Below are positions 1-8,283 of a stretch of DNA of 8,283 bases, piece by piece. Origin of the DNA: Gemmatimonadaceae bacterium (GTDB taxonomy: Bacteria; Gemmatimonadota; Gemmatimonadetes; Gemmatimonadales; Gemmatimonadaceae); the NCBI GenBank assembly GCA_013816695.1, contig JACDDZ010000064.1:1-8283 (forward strand), read 5' to 3'. The stretch's first letter is position 1. Each line of letters starts with the position of its first letter. The position numbers and the translations under genes were made by a program. Under the pieces are notes generated by a model. The model worked only from the letters and a program-made list of their open reading frames with translations, did not search any database and was not told where the DNA came from.

Positions 1-222
1 GCAGGATGGCACGTTTCGAATGTTGACGTGACAGTGATCTCCGAGTTTCCGAGAATCGCCCCGTACCGCGATGCCATGCGGGCTGCAGTGAGCGGGGCAC
101 TCGGCGTCGAAGCAGGTGCAGTGAGCATCAAGGGCAAGTCCAACGAGGGAATGGGCTGGATAGGGAAGCGTGAAGGCCTCGCATGCATAGCGTCCGCTAC
201 GCTGGTTCCGACGAAAACATGA
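1..222 (+). CDS. ispF: IspF, 2-C-methyl-D-erythritol 2,4-cyclodiphosphate synthase (C-terminal part)
   Basis: The gene runs in from the left edge; 73 codons remain before the TGA at 220-222, roughly half of a usual ~155-160-residue protein. IspF converts CDP-methylerythritol 2-phosphate to the 2,4-cyclodiphosphate with release of CMP, a cytosolic step of the MEP isoprenoid pathway. The visible part reads NVDVTVISEFPRIAPY, an AMR helix, then KSNEGMGWIGKREGLACIA. This matches the family's C-terminal signature (E. coli KATTTEKLGFTGRGEGIAC), with the conserved Glu kept in NEGMG; Ser takes the place of one of the usual Thr residues. Its stop overlaps the dedA start (ATGA at 219-222), so the two are probably cotranscribed and translationally coupled. 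The N-terminal metal-binding half lies outside the window and cannot be judged. Identity is confident from the C-terminal motif alone. Confidence 0.93.
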   Translation, partial: AGWHVSNVDVTVISEFPRIAPYRDAMRAAVSGALGVEAGAVSIKGKSNEGMGWIGKREGLACIASATLVPTKT

Positions 223-833
223 ACATCCAGTTGCTCATCGAGCGGTTGAGCGCAATGCCGCTCCCCATGCTTTACATGGTTATCGGCGCCGTGTCGGCAA
301 TCGAAAATGTCTTTCCACCATTTCCATCGGATGCCGTTGTTGCTTTTGGGGCCTTCCTGGCCGCGCGCGGCGCGGCCTCGGCGGTATCCACGTTCCTTGT
401 ATGCTGGGCAGGAAACTTCGCCGGTGCAGCGTTCACCTACTACATAGGAAGGCGCTACGGAACGGGCGCGTTCATGCACCGGCTCGAGAAGTACGGTGGG
501 AAGGGCGCAGAGGACAAGCTCAGATCGCTGTATGCAAAATATGGTTTCGCGGCCCTTTTCATCAGCCGATTTCTTCCCGGCGTTCGAGCATTGGTGCCGC
601 CATTCGCGGGCGCAATGCAGCTTCCTCCTGTCCGGACCTTTCTCGCGATCGCTGCAGCATCCGGAATCTGGTTTCTCTTCATCACATGGCTGGCGTTCCG
701 CGCGGGAGAGAACTGGGAAGTTCTCTACGGCCACATTGTTACAAGCGGCAAGATCGTCGCTTACGTAGCGCTCGCCATTGTGATAATCGGTTTCGCAATC
801 TGGTATTTCAGGCGTAAACGCCCGGCGACCTGA
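219..833 (+). CDS. DedA-family (SNARE-associated/VTT domain) membrane protein
   Basis: A 204-residue integral membrane protein. The ATG at 219 is preferred because it overlaps the ispF stop (ATGA) and puts the first hydrophobic segment near the N-terminus; an in-frame ATG at 183 would add 12 residues and overlap ispF by 40 bases. Family hallmarks are ENVFPPFPSDAVVAFGA at 29-45 (re-entrant loop region), GNFAGAAFTYYIGRRYG at 65-81, and a second loop motif with R117, P120-G121 and R123 in SRFLPGVRALVPPFAG. Hydrophobic stretches follow at about 141-160 and 179-197, ending in a basic RRKR tail. Family knowledge: several DedA proteins recycle undecaprenyl phosphate across the inner membrane and others affect lipid or envelope homeostasis. 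The exact substrate here is inference. The isoprenoid gene ispF upstream and LPS genes downstream fit an envelope-lipid role. No clear ribosome binding site is seen. Confidence 0.9.
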   Translation: MNIQLLIERLSAMPLPMLYMVIGAVSAIENVFPPFPSDAVVAFGAFLAARGAASAVSTFLVCWAGNFAGAAFTYYIGRRYGTGAFMHRLEKYGGKGAEDKLRSLYAKYGFAALFISRFLPGVRALVPPFAGAMQLPPVRTFLAIAAASGIWFLFITWLAFRAGENWEVLYGHIVTSGKIVAYVALAIVIIGFAIWYFRRKRPAT

Positions 834-1747
834 TGTCGTCGCTGCCCGACGACCTCGCGCGCGCTTTCTTCCTGGAACGATTTCAGGACTTTCTCGCTAT
901 TGAAAAAGGCTCGTCGCCCCGTACGTGTGAAGCGTACAAGCTGGATCTCGAGCGTTTCGTTTTCTTCGCTGCCCAGAAGAGCGCCCGGTCGCCGTTGGAA
1001 GCGAGCCCCAAAGTGCTGCGCGAGTATGTCTATCACCTCAAGGATCTGGGACTCGCGCCCTCCTCCATTCGGCGTAACATCTCTGCGCTACGCACTTACT
1101 TCAGGTTCCTCGTCAATGAAGGCCACATAACGGGCGACCCCAGTGAGCGCCTTGAAACTCCCAAGCGGTGGCGCACGCTTCCCGACGTCCTGGGCGTTGA
1201 CGAAGTTGAGAAGCTCCTCGCCGCGGTCTCGCTCGACGAGCCCCTGGCGTTTCGCGACCGCGCCATGCTGGAGATCGCCTACGGCGCTGGTCTCCGCGTC
1301 TCGGAATGGATTTCATTGTCCGTGAGGGACATGTTGCTCGACGAGAAGCTGGTTCGTGTATTCGGAAAGGGCAGCAAGGAGCGCCTGGTGCCACTTGGAA
1401 GAAATGCAATTGGCGCCGTAGCGGTTTACCTTCGCGAGCTTCGCCCAACACTCGAACGTGGGGAGGGAAAGGGAACCCTCTTCCTGAACTCACGCGGCAA
1501 GCCGTTGAGCAGAATGGGGGCGTGGAAGATTCTCCGGAAATACGTTGATATCGCCGGCATCAAGAAAGCGGTTTCACCCCATACTCTTCGACATTCTTTC
1601 GCAACGCACCTGCTCGAAGGCGGCGCTGACCTCAGGGCGGTTCAGGAAATGCTAGGTCATTCCGATATTTCAACGACCCAGATCTATACGCATGTTGACC
1701 GTGAGTACCTGCGCAGCGTTCACAAGCAGTTTCATCCCAGGGCATAG
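833..1747 (+). CDS. xerD: Tyrosine recombinase XerD-type (chromosome dimer resolution)
   Basis: A 304-residue tyrosine recombinase that would act at dif sites with FtsK and a partner Xer to resolve chromosome dimers. The N-terminal SAM-like core-binding domain spans about 13-95 (FLAIEKGSSPRTCEAYKLDL). The catalytic domain spans about 115-295 with all active-site residues: R155 (GAGLRVSE), K179 (FGKGSKERLVPLG), H250 and R253 (SPHTLRHSFATHLL), H276 (LGHSDISTTQ) and nucleophile Y285 (IYTHV). The C-terminus ends HKQFHPRA, like E. coli XerD (HQQHHPRA), which favours XerD over XerC. Trp159 sits where Leu is usual after GLRVSE. The start ATG at 833 shares one base with the dedA stop (TGATG). Full length, an intact active site and a housekeeping context argue against a phage or integron integrase. 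XerD versus XerC cannot be fixed without the rest of the genome. Confidence 0.93.
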   Translation: MSSLPDDLARAFFLERFQDFLAIEKGSSPRTCEAYKLDLERFVFFAAQKSARSPLEASPKVLREYVYHLKDLGLAPSSIRRNISALRTYFRFLVNEGHITGDPSERLETPKRWRTLPDVLGVDEVEKLLAAVSLDEPLAFRDRAMLEIAYGAGLRVSEWISLSVRDMLLDEKLVRVFGKGSKERLVPLGRNAIGAVAVYLRELRPTLERGEGKGTLFLNSRGKPLSRMGAWKILRKYVDIAGIKKAVSPHTLRHSFATHLLEGGADLRAVQEMLGHSDISTTQIYTHVDREYLRSVHKQFHPRA

Positions 1748-1752
1748 CTGAA

Positions 1753-2328
1753 TTGATTCTCGTCATCGATAACTACGACTCGTTTACTTACAACCTCGTT
1801 CACTACATCGGCGAGCGCGGTGAGGATCCTGTCGTGAAGCGGAATGACGAGATCACGGTGGCCGAGATACTTGCGATGAAGCCGCGCGGAATAGTGATAT
1901 CACCGGGTCCAAAGACGCCCAGTGAGGCCGGCATCACGATGGACGTGATTCGTGAGTGTTCAGGTGTCATTCCAATTCTCGGTGTCTGCCTCGGGCATCA
2001 AGCCATTGGAGAAGTCTTCGGTGGAAAGGTTGTAAGAGCCAAGCGGCTGATGCATGGAAAGACATCGCTGGTGAATCACTCGGGCACAGAATTATTCGCA
2101 AACCTGCCCAATCCTCTGCAGGTAATGCGGTATCATTCGCTGATAGTGGATTCCGATTCGGTTCCTGAATGTCTTGAAGTAACCGCTATAGCTGCGGATG
2201 ATCCGTCCGAGATACACGCATTTCGTCACCGTTCCCTTCCAGTCTGGGGTGTTCAGTTTCACCCGGAGTCCATACTCACACAGTGCGGGAAGGAGCTAAT
2301 GGCAAACTTCATGGGGCTGCTGCAATGA
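1753..2328 (+). CDS. Glutamine amidotransferase, anthranilate/aminodeoxychorismate synthase component II
   Basis: A 191-residue class I glutamine amidotransferase of the TrpG/PabA family. It releases ammonia from glutamine for a chorismate-using partner (TrpE for tryptophan, PabB for folate). The start is TTG at 1753, giving the family-typical MILVIDNYDSFTYNLVHYIG; a weak AGGG lies at 1739-1742. Motifs: oxyanion-hole ISPGP at about 58-62, nucleophile elbow GVCLGHQ with C79, MHGKTS at about 100-105, MRYHSL, and the catalytic pair H170/E172 in QFHPES. Length is normal for the stand-alone subunit. The flanks are xerD (5 nt upstream) and a barrel-like protein (4-base overlap), with no trpE or pabB here. 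So it is an orphan subunit, and may serve both pathways as in some bacteria; trpG and pabA cannot be told apart from this sequence. Confidence 0.92.
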   Translation: MILVIDNYDSFTYNLVHYIGERGEDPVVKRNDEITVAEILAMKPRGIVISPGPKTPSEAGITMDVIRECSGVIPILGVCLGHQAIGEVFGGKVVRAKRLMHGKTSLVNHSGTELFANLPNPLQVMRYHSLIVDSDSVPECLEVTAIAADDPSEIHAFRHRSLPVWGVQFHPESILTQCGKELMANFMGLLQ

Positions 2329-3503
2329 TCCGAATGATTCGAGCTGGTGCTTTCCTTTTTTTCCTGCCAATTGCGGCCTTTGGGCAGCGGTCGGTGCGCG
2401 ACACAGTGGCAAAGGACACCGCATACGTCATCTACCATGATTCACCCATCGATTTTCCGTTGCTGTTCGGGCTCCGTATTCCGATTTATGACCGGATCAA
2501 TGGGCTGACGTTGCCATTCGGCCCGCGCCTGACGCTGGGTGAAGATGTGCTGGAAGCCGAAGCTATCGTTTCGTATCGGTCGAATCTCGGAAAGTTCGAC
2601 CCATCCGGTAGCATCCGCTTTGCGCCCATTCTGGATACGTGGATACGCGCCGAGGGAGGCAGGGGCACCTTCAGCAATGATCGCTGGATACGCGGTGACC
2701 TCCTGAATTCGGCGGCGAGCTTCGGCGTCGGGTCCGACTCGAGAAATTATTATCGCGCCGACCAGGTAAGGCTCTCCATCGGCCGCCGCATCGACATAAA
2801 GAACGGGTCCTTCGAACCGTCCATTGGAGCCCAGAGCGAAAGAGCCTGGTCAACGGGATCGCGCACACCTCCGAGGAAAAGTCCGTGGAGCGTGTTCGGA
2901 AGAAGCTCCGAGGAAAAAATGAAGCGGCCTAACCCGGCGGTTCGGAAGGGAACGCTTGCATCGGCAATTGTGGCTTCCAGCCTCGACTGGGAAAAGGACA
3001 AAGTTGCGATAACAGGTTCGGCAAAGCTGGAGGTTGCATTCGACCACTCGGCTTCGCTCGAGAATGGCCCTGCCGGCAACTCCAATTTTCGCCAGGTCAC
3101 GATGGATGTGCAGTCAAAATTTCCAGCGCTCATGGATCACAGCTTCGAGTTCCAGCTGCACTGGGTCGGGACAGGCAACGGGATCGCGCCCCCACAGCGC
3201 TTTGCATACCTGGGTGGGTCTGGCACGATCGCGACCATGAAGTTGCTGGAGCAGGGCGGGGACAAGCTGTTTTATGTGTCGGGCCTTTACCTGGTTCCCA
3301 TTCACCAGCTCACTCTGCCCATCGTCGGAAGTCCATATGTGGGCCTTCGGTACGCCGCGGGCGCAGCTGGAATTGGCGAGCTGCCTGCACTCGTGCAGAA
3401 TATCACGCCCATGATCGGCGTCCGGTTCCTGCGGGCAGAATATTCCTTCGATCCGTCCTCGAAAAAATCCGCCCTTTCGATCGGTTTATCTCTCTCGCCG
3501 TAG
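2325..3503 (+). CDS. Predicted outer-membrane beta-barrel protein of unknown function
   Basis: A 392-residue secreted protein that I do not recognise by name. The ATG at 2325 overlaps the preceding stop (ATGA); a second in-frame ATG is at 2334. Residues 1-20 form a signal peptide: MIRMIR, hydrophobic AGAFLFFLPIAAFG, likely cut after AFG20. The mature part has alternating short amphipathic strands with polar turns, few Cys and no enzyme motif. PIYDRINGLTLPFGP (53-67) resembles the opening strand of Omp85/DUF5686-like barrels. The C-terminal third has RFAYLGGSGTI (292-302), GDKLFYVSGLYLVPI (312-326), GSPYVGLRYAAGAAG (335-349) and RAEYSFDPSS (370-379), recalling the last strands of Omp85-type barrels (GGS..., Y..P, YxxDP). 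No POTRA domain is present. A basic, Pro-rich stretch at about 176-207 may be a long loop. It ends SIGLSLSP, without a terminal aromatic residue. The barrel call is inference; the function is unknown. Confidence 0.6.
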   Translation: MIRMIRAGAFLFFLPIAAFGQRSVRDTVAKDTAYVIYHDSPIDFPLLFGLRIPIYDRINGLTLPFGPRLTLGEDVLEAEAIVSYRSNLGKFDPSGSIRFAPILDTWIRAEGGRGTFSNDRWIRGDLLNSAASFGVGSDSRNYYRADQVRLSIGRRIDIKNGSFEPSIGAQSERAWSTGSRTPPRKSPWSVFGRSSEEKMKRPNPAVRKGTLASAIVASSLDWEKDKVAITGSAKLEVAFDHSASLENGPAGNSNFRQVTMDVQSKFPALMDHSFEFQLHWVGTGNGIAPPQRFAYLGGSGTIATMKLLEQGGDKLFYVSGLYLVPIHQLTLPIVGSPYVGLRYAAGAAGIGELPALVQNITPMIGVRFLRAEYSFDPSSKKSALSIGLSLSP

Positions 3504-3515
3504 AGGGTTTTCCGC

Positions 3516-3528
3516 TATATTCAAGAAC
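3516..3528 (+). promoter_or_regulatory. Candidate -10 box (TATATT) for the kdsB-pyrG-kdsA-kdsD-lptC block
   Basis: The only gap above 5 nt (3504-3528) contains GCTATATT, with the hexamer TATATT at 3516-3521. A start about 7 nt further on would fall at or beside the GTG at 3529, giving a leaderless or nearly leaderless mRNA. No convincing -35 element is seen at 16-18 nt spacing. There is also no hairpin terminator after the upstream stop, so readthrough is equally possible. This is a motif-only prediction. Confidence 0.35.
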
Positions 3529-5992
<2,464 letters not shown>

Positions 5993-6814
5993 GTGCAGGT
6001 CACCTTTCCGCGGGACAAGTTTTTCCTCATCGCGGGACCGTGCGTTCTGGAGGACGACACGCTGAATCTGCGTGTTGCCGAATCAGTGGCGCGCCTCGCG
6101 GATAAAGTGCCCGGTGGAGTGATCTTCAAGGCCAGCTTCGACAAGGCAAACCGATCCAACGCTGATGGAGCCCGCGGTCCCGGGATCGATGAAGGGCTCG
6201 CGGCCCTGGAGCGGGTCAAGACAGCGAGCGGACTTCGCATCCTCACAGACGTTCATCTCCCCGAGCAATGCGCGGCGGCAGCCCAGGTTGCCGACGTGCT
6301 CCAGATACCTGCGTTCCTTTGCCGACAAACTGACCTCCTGATGGCTGCCGGGGCGACTGGCAAGCCCGTGAACGTCAAGAAAGGGCAGTGGCTCCAGCCG
6401 GAGGGCATGCGGGGAGCGGTGGCCAAGGTCAGGAAGGCGAATGGCGGGAAGTCCGAAGTTGCAGTCACGGAACGTGGCACTTTCTTTGGCTACGGCGACC
6501 TCGTCGTGGACATGCGGTCATTCTCACGGCTCACGGAAATGTGCGAGTCAGCCGTGATTTTCGATGCAACTCACAGTGTGCAGAAGCCGGGGCTTGGCGC
6601 TGGTGGATCGAGCGGCGGAGCTCGCGAATACATTCCGGCCCTCTCCATGGCTGCGGTCGCAGCCGGCGCTTCGGGGTTGTTTCTCGAGACCCATCCATCG
6701 CCTGAGTCGGCTCCAAGCGATGGCCCTAACATGCTGCCCTTAAACCAGTTAAATACACTGATCGAGAAATTACTAGAGGTTTGGAACGTGAATCGGGGAT
6801 CGGCCAGCAGGTGA
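5993..6814 (+). CDS. kdsA: KdsA, KDO 8-phosphate synthase (metal-dependent class)
   Basis: A 273-residue cytosolic enzyme that condenses phosphoenolpyruvate with arabinose 5-phosphate to KDO 8-phosphate. The GTG start at 5993 follows the pyrG stop with no gap. Motifs: FLIAGPCVLE, IFKASFDKANRS, IPAFLCRQTDLLMAA, VNVKKGQWLQP, TERGTFFGYGDLVVDMRS, DATHSVQKPG and ETHPSPE...SDGPN. The residues aligned with the metal ligands of Aquifex KdsA (C11, H185, E222, D233) are C17, H194, E232 and D243. The Cys marks the metal-dependent class, whereas E. coli KdsA has Asn there and needs no metal. Class assignment by this Cys is established for the family; metal use here is inferred. The last ~20 codons are AT-rich and hold three TTA and one CTA leucine codons, unlike the rest of the gene. 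Its stop overlaps the kdsD start. Confidence 0.97.
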   Translation: MQVTFPRDKFFLIAGPCVLEDDTLNLRVAESVARLADKVPGGVIFKASFDKANRSNADGARGPGIDEGLAALERVKTASGLRILTDVHLPEQCAAAAQVADVLQIPAFLCRQTDLLMAAGATGKPVNVKKGQWLQPEGMRGAVAKVRKANGGKSEVAVTERGTFFGYGDLVVDMRSFSRLTEMCESAVIFDATHSVQKPGLGAGGSSGGAREYIPALSMAAVAAGASGLFLETHPSPESAPSDGPNMLPLNQLNTLIEKLLEVWNVNRGSASR

Positions 6815-7776
6815 AAAAGAAGGAAATAATTGAGCGCGGTAAGCGCGTGCTCAGACTCGAGCGGGAAGCTATCGCGACTGTGGAGGAGAGGTTGGACAAC
6901 TCCTTTGCGGAAGCGGTCCAGTTGATCGCCGAGTGCTCGGGGCGGGTGATCGTTTCCGGTGTTGGGAAATCCGGATTGATCGGGCGCAAGATCGCGGCGA
7001 CCCTTACGTCCACTGGCACACCCGCGACATTCCTCCACCCCGCCGACAGCGTTCACGGTGATCTCGGAATCGTTGGATCAGCGGACGTGGCAATCCTGCT
7101 TTCAAAAAGTGGGGAATCAGACGAAGTCGTCTCACTGCTCGACCATCTCAAGCGTTTGGGCGTTCGGCTTATCGCGATCACCGGCGACAAAAACTCCGCG
7201 ATCGCACGGCACAGTGATCTGGTACTCGACGCCTGGGTGAAAGAGGAGGCCTGCCCGCACGATCTGGCTCCTACCACTTCCACCGCCGTTGCGCTGGCGC
7301 TGGGTGACGCGCTGGCTATCGCGCTCCTGGAAGAAAAGGGTTTCGACGCCAACGATTTTGCGCGCCTTCATCCTGGTGGTTCACTGGGACGAAAGCTTCT
7401 CACCCGGGTAACAGACGTGATGATCACCGCCGACCTGCCACTGCTGACAGAAAAAGCGACAATGCGTGAAGTCATAGTGCAGCTCGCCGAGCGCAGGGGC
7501 ATTGCAGTCATCTGTGATTCTTCCCGCACACTCAAGGGCGTTATTACCGCTGGCGACCTTACCCGCGTCATGGAGCGGGAGGATGACATTTTCTCGCTCT
7601 TCCCAGCTGACCTTATGACCCGCACACCCAAGACCGCGGCCGACGATGAGCTGGGTAGCGCGGTAGTCTTCCGCATGGAGCAGCACGGAATCATGTCCAT
7701 GCCCGTGTTGTCGGCGGATGGCAAACTCGCCGGTGTCATACACCTTCACGACCTCATGCGCGCAGGTGTGGTGTAA
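6811..7776 (+). CDS. kdsD: KdsD, D-arabinose 5-phosphate isomerase (SIS + two CBS domains)
   Basis: A 321-residue isomerase converting ribulose 5-phosphate to arabinose 5-phosphate, the first committed step to KDO. The SIS domain (about 35-175) contains RVIVSGVGKSGLIGRK, STGTPATFLHPADSVHGDLG, LLSKSGESDEV and PTTSTAVALALGDALA; FARLHPGGSLGR follows. K53, E105, E146 and H187 correspond to E. coli KdsD K59, E111, E152 and H193, each offset by six. Two C-terminal CBS repeats lie at about 200-257 and 265-321 (LKGVITAGDLTRVM; LAGVIHLHDLMRAG), usual for the family and possibly regulatory. GTG at 6811 is chosen because it forms a GTGA overlap with the kdsA stop; GGGGA at 6795-6799 is a weak ribosome site. 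A TTG at 6781 would add ten residues. The neighbouring KDO genes make kdsD more likely than a gutQ- or kpsF-type paralogue. Confidence 0.95.
   Translation: MKKKEIIERGKRVLRLEREAIATVEERLDNSFAEAVQLIAECSGRVIVSGVGKSGLIGRKIAATLTSTGTPATFLHPADSVHGDLGIVGSADVAILLSKSGESDEVVSLLDHLKRLGVRLIAITGDKNSAIARHSDLVLDAWVKEEACPHDLAPTTSTAVALALGDALAIALLEEKGFDANDFARLHPGGSLGRKLLTRVTDVMITADLPLLTEKATMREVIVQLAERRGIAVICDSSRTLKGVITAGDLTRVMEREDDIFSLFPADLMTRTPKTAADDELGSAVVFRMEQHGIMSMPVLSADGKLAGVIHLHDLMRAGVV
7764..7768 (+). promoter_or_regulatory. Ribosome binding site for lptC (AGGTG)
   Basis: AGGTG lies inside the end of kdsD, 7 nt before the ATG at 7776. It is one of the few plausible Shine-Dalgarno sequences in the window and supports that start codon over later ones. 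Confidence 0.4.
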
Positions 7777-8283
7777 TGCTCCTCCGCAACATTTCTTTAG
7801 CAATGGCCGCAACACTTGCGGTCGCAGCCTGTAACAACCCCAAGACACGGCCGCCGAGCGCGGCGCATTCTGCGCTGGCTGATTCGGCAGACCAGGTGAT
7901 GTTCACGGCCCGATTCAATCTCACCGATCATGGGCTGATGCGGGCGCAGCTGCAGGCAGAGCGAGCCTACTTTTTCGAGGAGAGCACGCGCGCCGAGCTC
8001 GAAACCGTGAATACGACATTCTTTTCTGCGGGCGGGGAGAAGGAAGCGCTGTTGACGGCCAAGCGTGGCAGCTATAGCAGCCGCGGTGGCAACATGGTTG
8101 CCCGCGGCAATGTCGTAGTGATATCCGAAACGGGCCGTCGGCTCACGACCCAGGAACTGCGCTATGACCCCGGCGTCAACGAAGTGGCGAGCGACAGTGC
8201 TTTCGTGCTCACTGAGCCTGGCCGAAGACTGGAGGGAATTGGCTTTCGCGCTGATCCCAACATGAACAACGTTCGCGTCCTGA
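7776..8283 (+). CDS. lptC: LptC, LPS export periplasmic protein, predicted lipoprotein (3' end missing)
   Basis: An open frame of 169 codons runs off the right edge. The ATG at 7776 shares one base with the kdsD stop (TAATG). The N-terminus MLLRN, hydrophobic SLAMAATLAVAAC, then NNPKTRPPS is a lipoprotein signal with lipobox VAAC and lipidation Cys19. E. coli LptC is instead held by an N-terminal transmembrane helix. The mature part has the LptC/OstA-like repeat pattern: ADQVMFTARFNLTDHG, LTAKRGSYSSRGGNMVARGNVVV, RLTTQELRYDPGVNEVASDSAFVLT and RRLEGIGFRADPNMNNV. Such proteins form a beta-jellyroll that takes LPS from LptB2FG and passes it to LptA across the periplasm. Position directly after KDO genes supports this; lptA and lptB often follow but lie outside the window. 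Whether the lipid anchor sits in the inner or outer membrane is not settled by the sequence. Confidence 0.88.
   Translation, partial: MLLRNISLAMAATLAVAACNNPKTRPPSAAHSALADSADQVMFTARFNLTDHGLMRAQLQAERAYFFEESTRAELETVNTTFFSAGGEKEALLTAKRGSYSSRGGNMVARGNVVVISETGRRLTTQELRYDPGVNEVASDSAFVLTEPGRRLEGIGFRADPNMNNVRVL

Noticed and set aside
183..218. Upstream ATG at 183 as the dedA start
   Set aside because: It would add 12 polar residues within ispF; the ATGA overlap at 219 is the usual coupled arrangement.
361..377. GC palindrome-like run (CCGCGCGCGGCGCGG) as a terminator or regulatory hairpin
   Set aside because: It lies within the dedA coding sequence, encodes part of a hydrophobic Ala-rich segment, and has no U-tract after it.
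401..817. Second + strand frame (138 codons) inside dedA
   Set aside because: It is an out-of-frame reading of a clear membrane-protein gene; the product is Arg/Ser-rich without any motif.
833..1747. Tyrosine recombinase as a sign of a phage, integron or genomic island
   Set aside because: Full-length Xer with XerD-like C-terminus, no attachment repeats, tRNA or cargo nearby, and tightly coupled housekeeping neighbours.
3504..3528. Intrinsic terminator after the barrel-like gene
   Set aside because: No inverted repeat followed by a T-run fits in these 25 bases.
6571..7056. Long open frame on the minus strand (161 codons) across the kdsA/kdsD junction
   Set aside because: It lies fully antisense to two genes with intact catalytic motifs; its translation is rich in Arg, Pro and Ser, typical of GC-rich shadow frames, and shows no recognisable domain.
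7381..7848. Minus-strand open frame (155 codons) opposite kdsD and the lptC start
   Set aside because: It is a shadow of the CBS-domain region with no domain or ribosome site.

Overview
The window is a densely packed run of housekeeping genes, all on the + strand, from a GC-rich, LPS-making (diderm) bacterium. Only about 34 bases lie between genes: gaps of 5, 25, 4 and 0 nt, with the other junctions overlapping by 1 or 4 bases. Several starts are GTG or TTG and most lack a clear Shine-Dalgarno sequence. Protein style, gene order and a TATATT-type -10 box next to a GTG start would fit Gemmatimonadota, but that placement is an impression from the sequence, not a proven assignment. No RNA gene, insertion sequence, CRISPR array, phage gene or long non-coding stretch was seen.

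Left half (1-3503): the C-terminal half of ispF (MEP isoprenoid pathway), a DedA-family membrane protein (candidate undecaprenyl-phosphate transporter), a full-length XerD-type tyrosine recombinase (chromosome dimer resolution), a TrpG/PabA-type glutamine amidotransferase without its synthase partner, and an unrecognised secreted protein that looks like a standalone outer-membrane beta-barrel. Stop/start overlaps or tiny gaps link all five, suggesting translational coupling.

Right half (3504-8283): a coherent KDO/LPS block, kdsB - pyrG - kdsA - kdsD - lptC (the last cut by the window edge). KdsD makes arabinose 5-phosphate, KdsA condenses it with PEP to KDO 8-phosphate, and KdsB activates KDO with CTP, the product of PyrG. 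LptC belongs to the machine that moves finished LPS to the outer membrane. The phosphatase step, kdsC, is absent from the position between kdsD and lptC where many bacteria carry it. A TATATT box 7 nt before the kdsB GTG suggests a promoter giving a leaderless or nearly leaderless transcript.

Catalytic residues could be located in XerD, TrpG/PabA, PyrG, KdsA and KdsD, and all are intact. KdsA carries the Cys/His/Glu/Asp set of the metal-dependent class. I found no clear novel system. The least explained item is the predicted barrel protein at 2325-3503.
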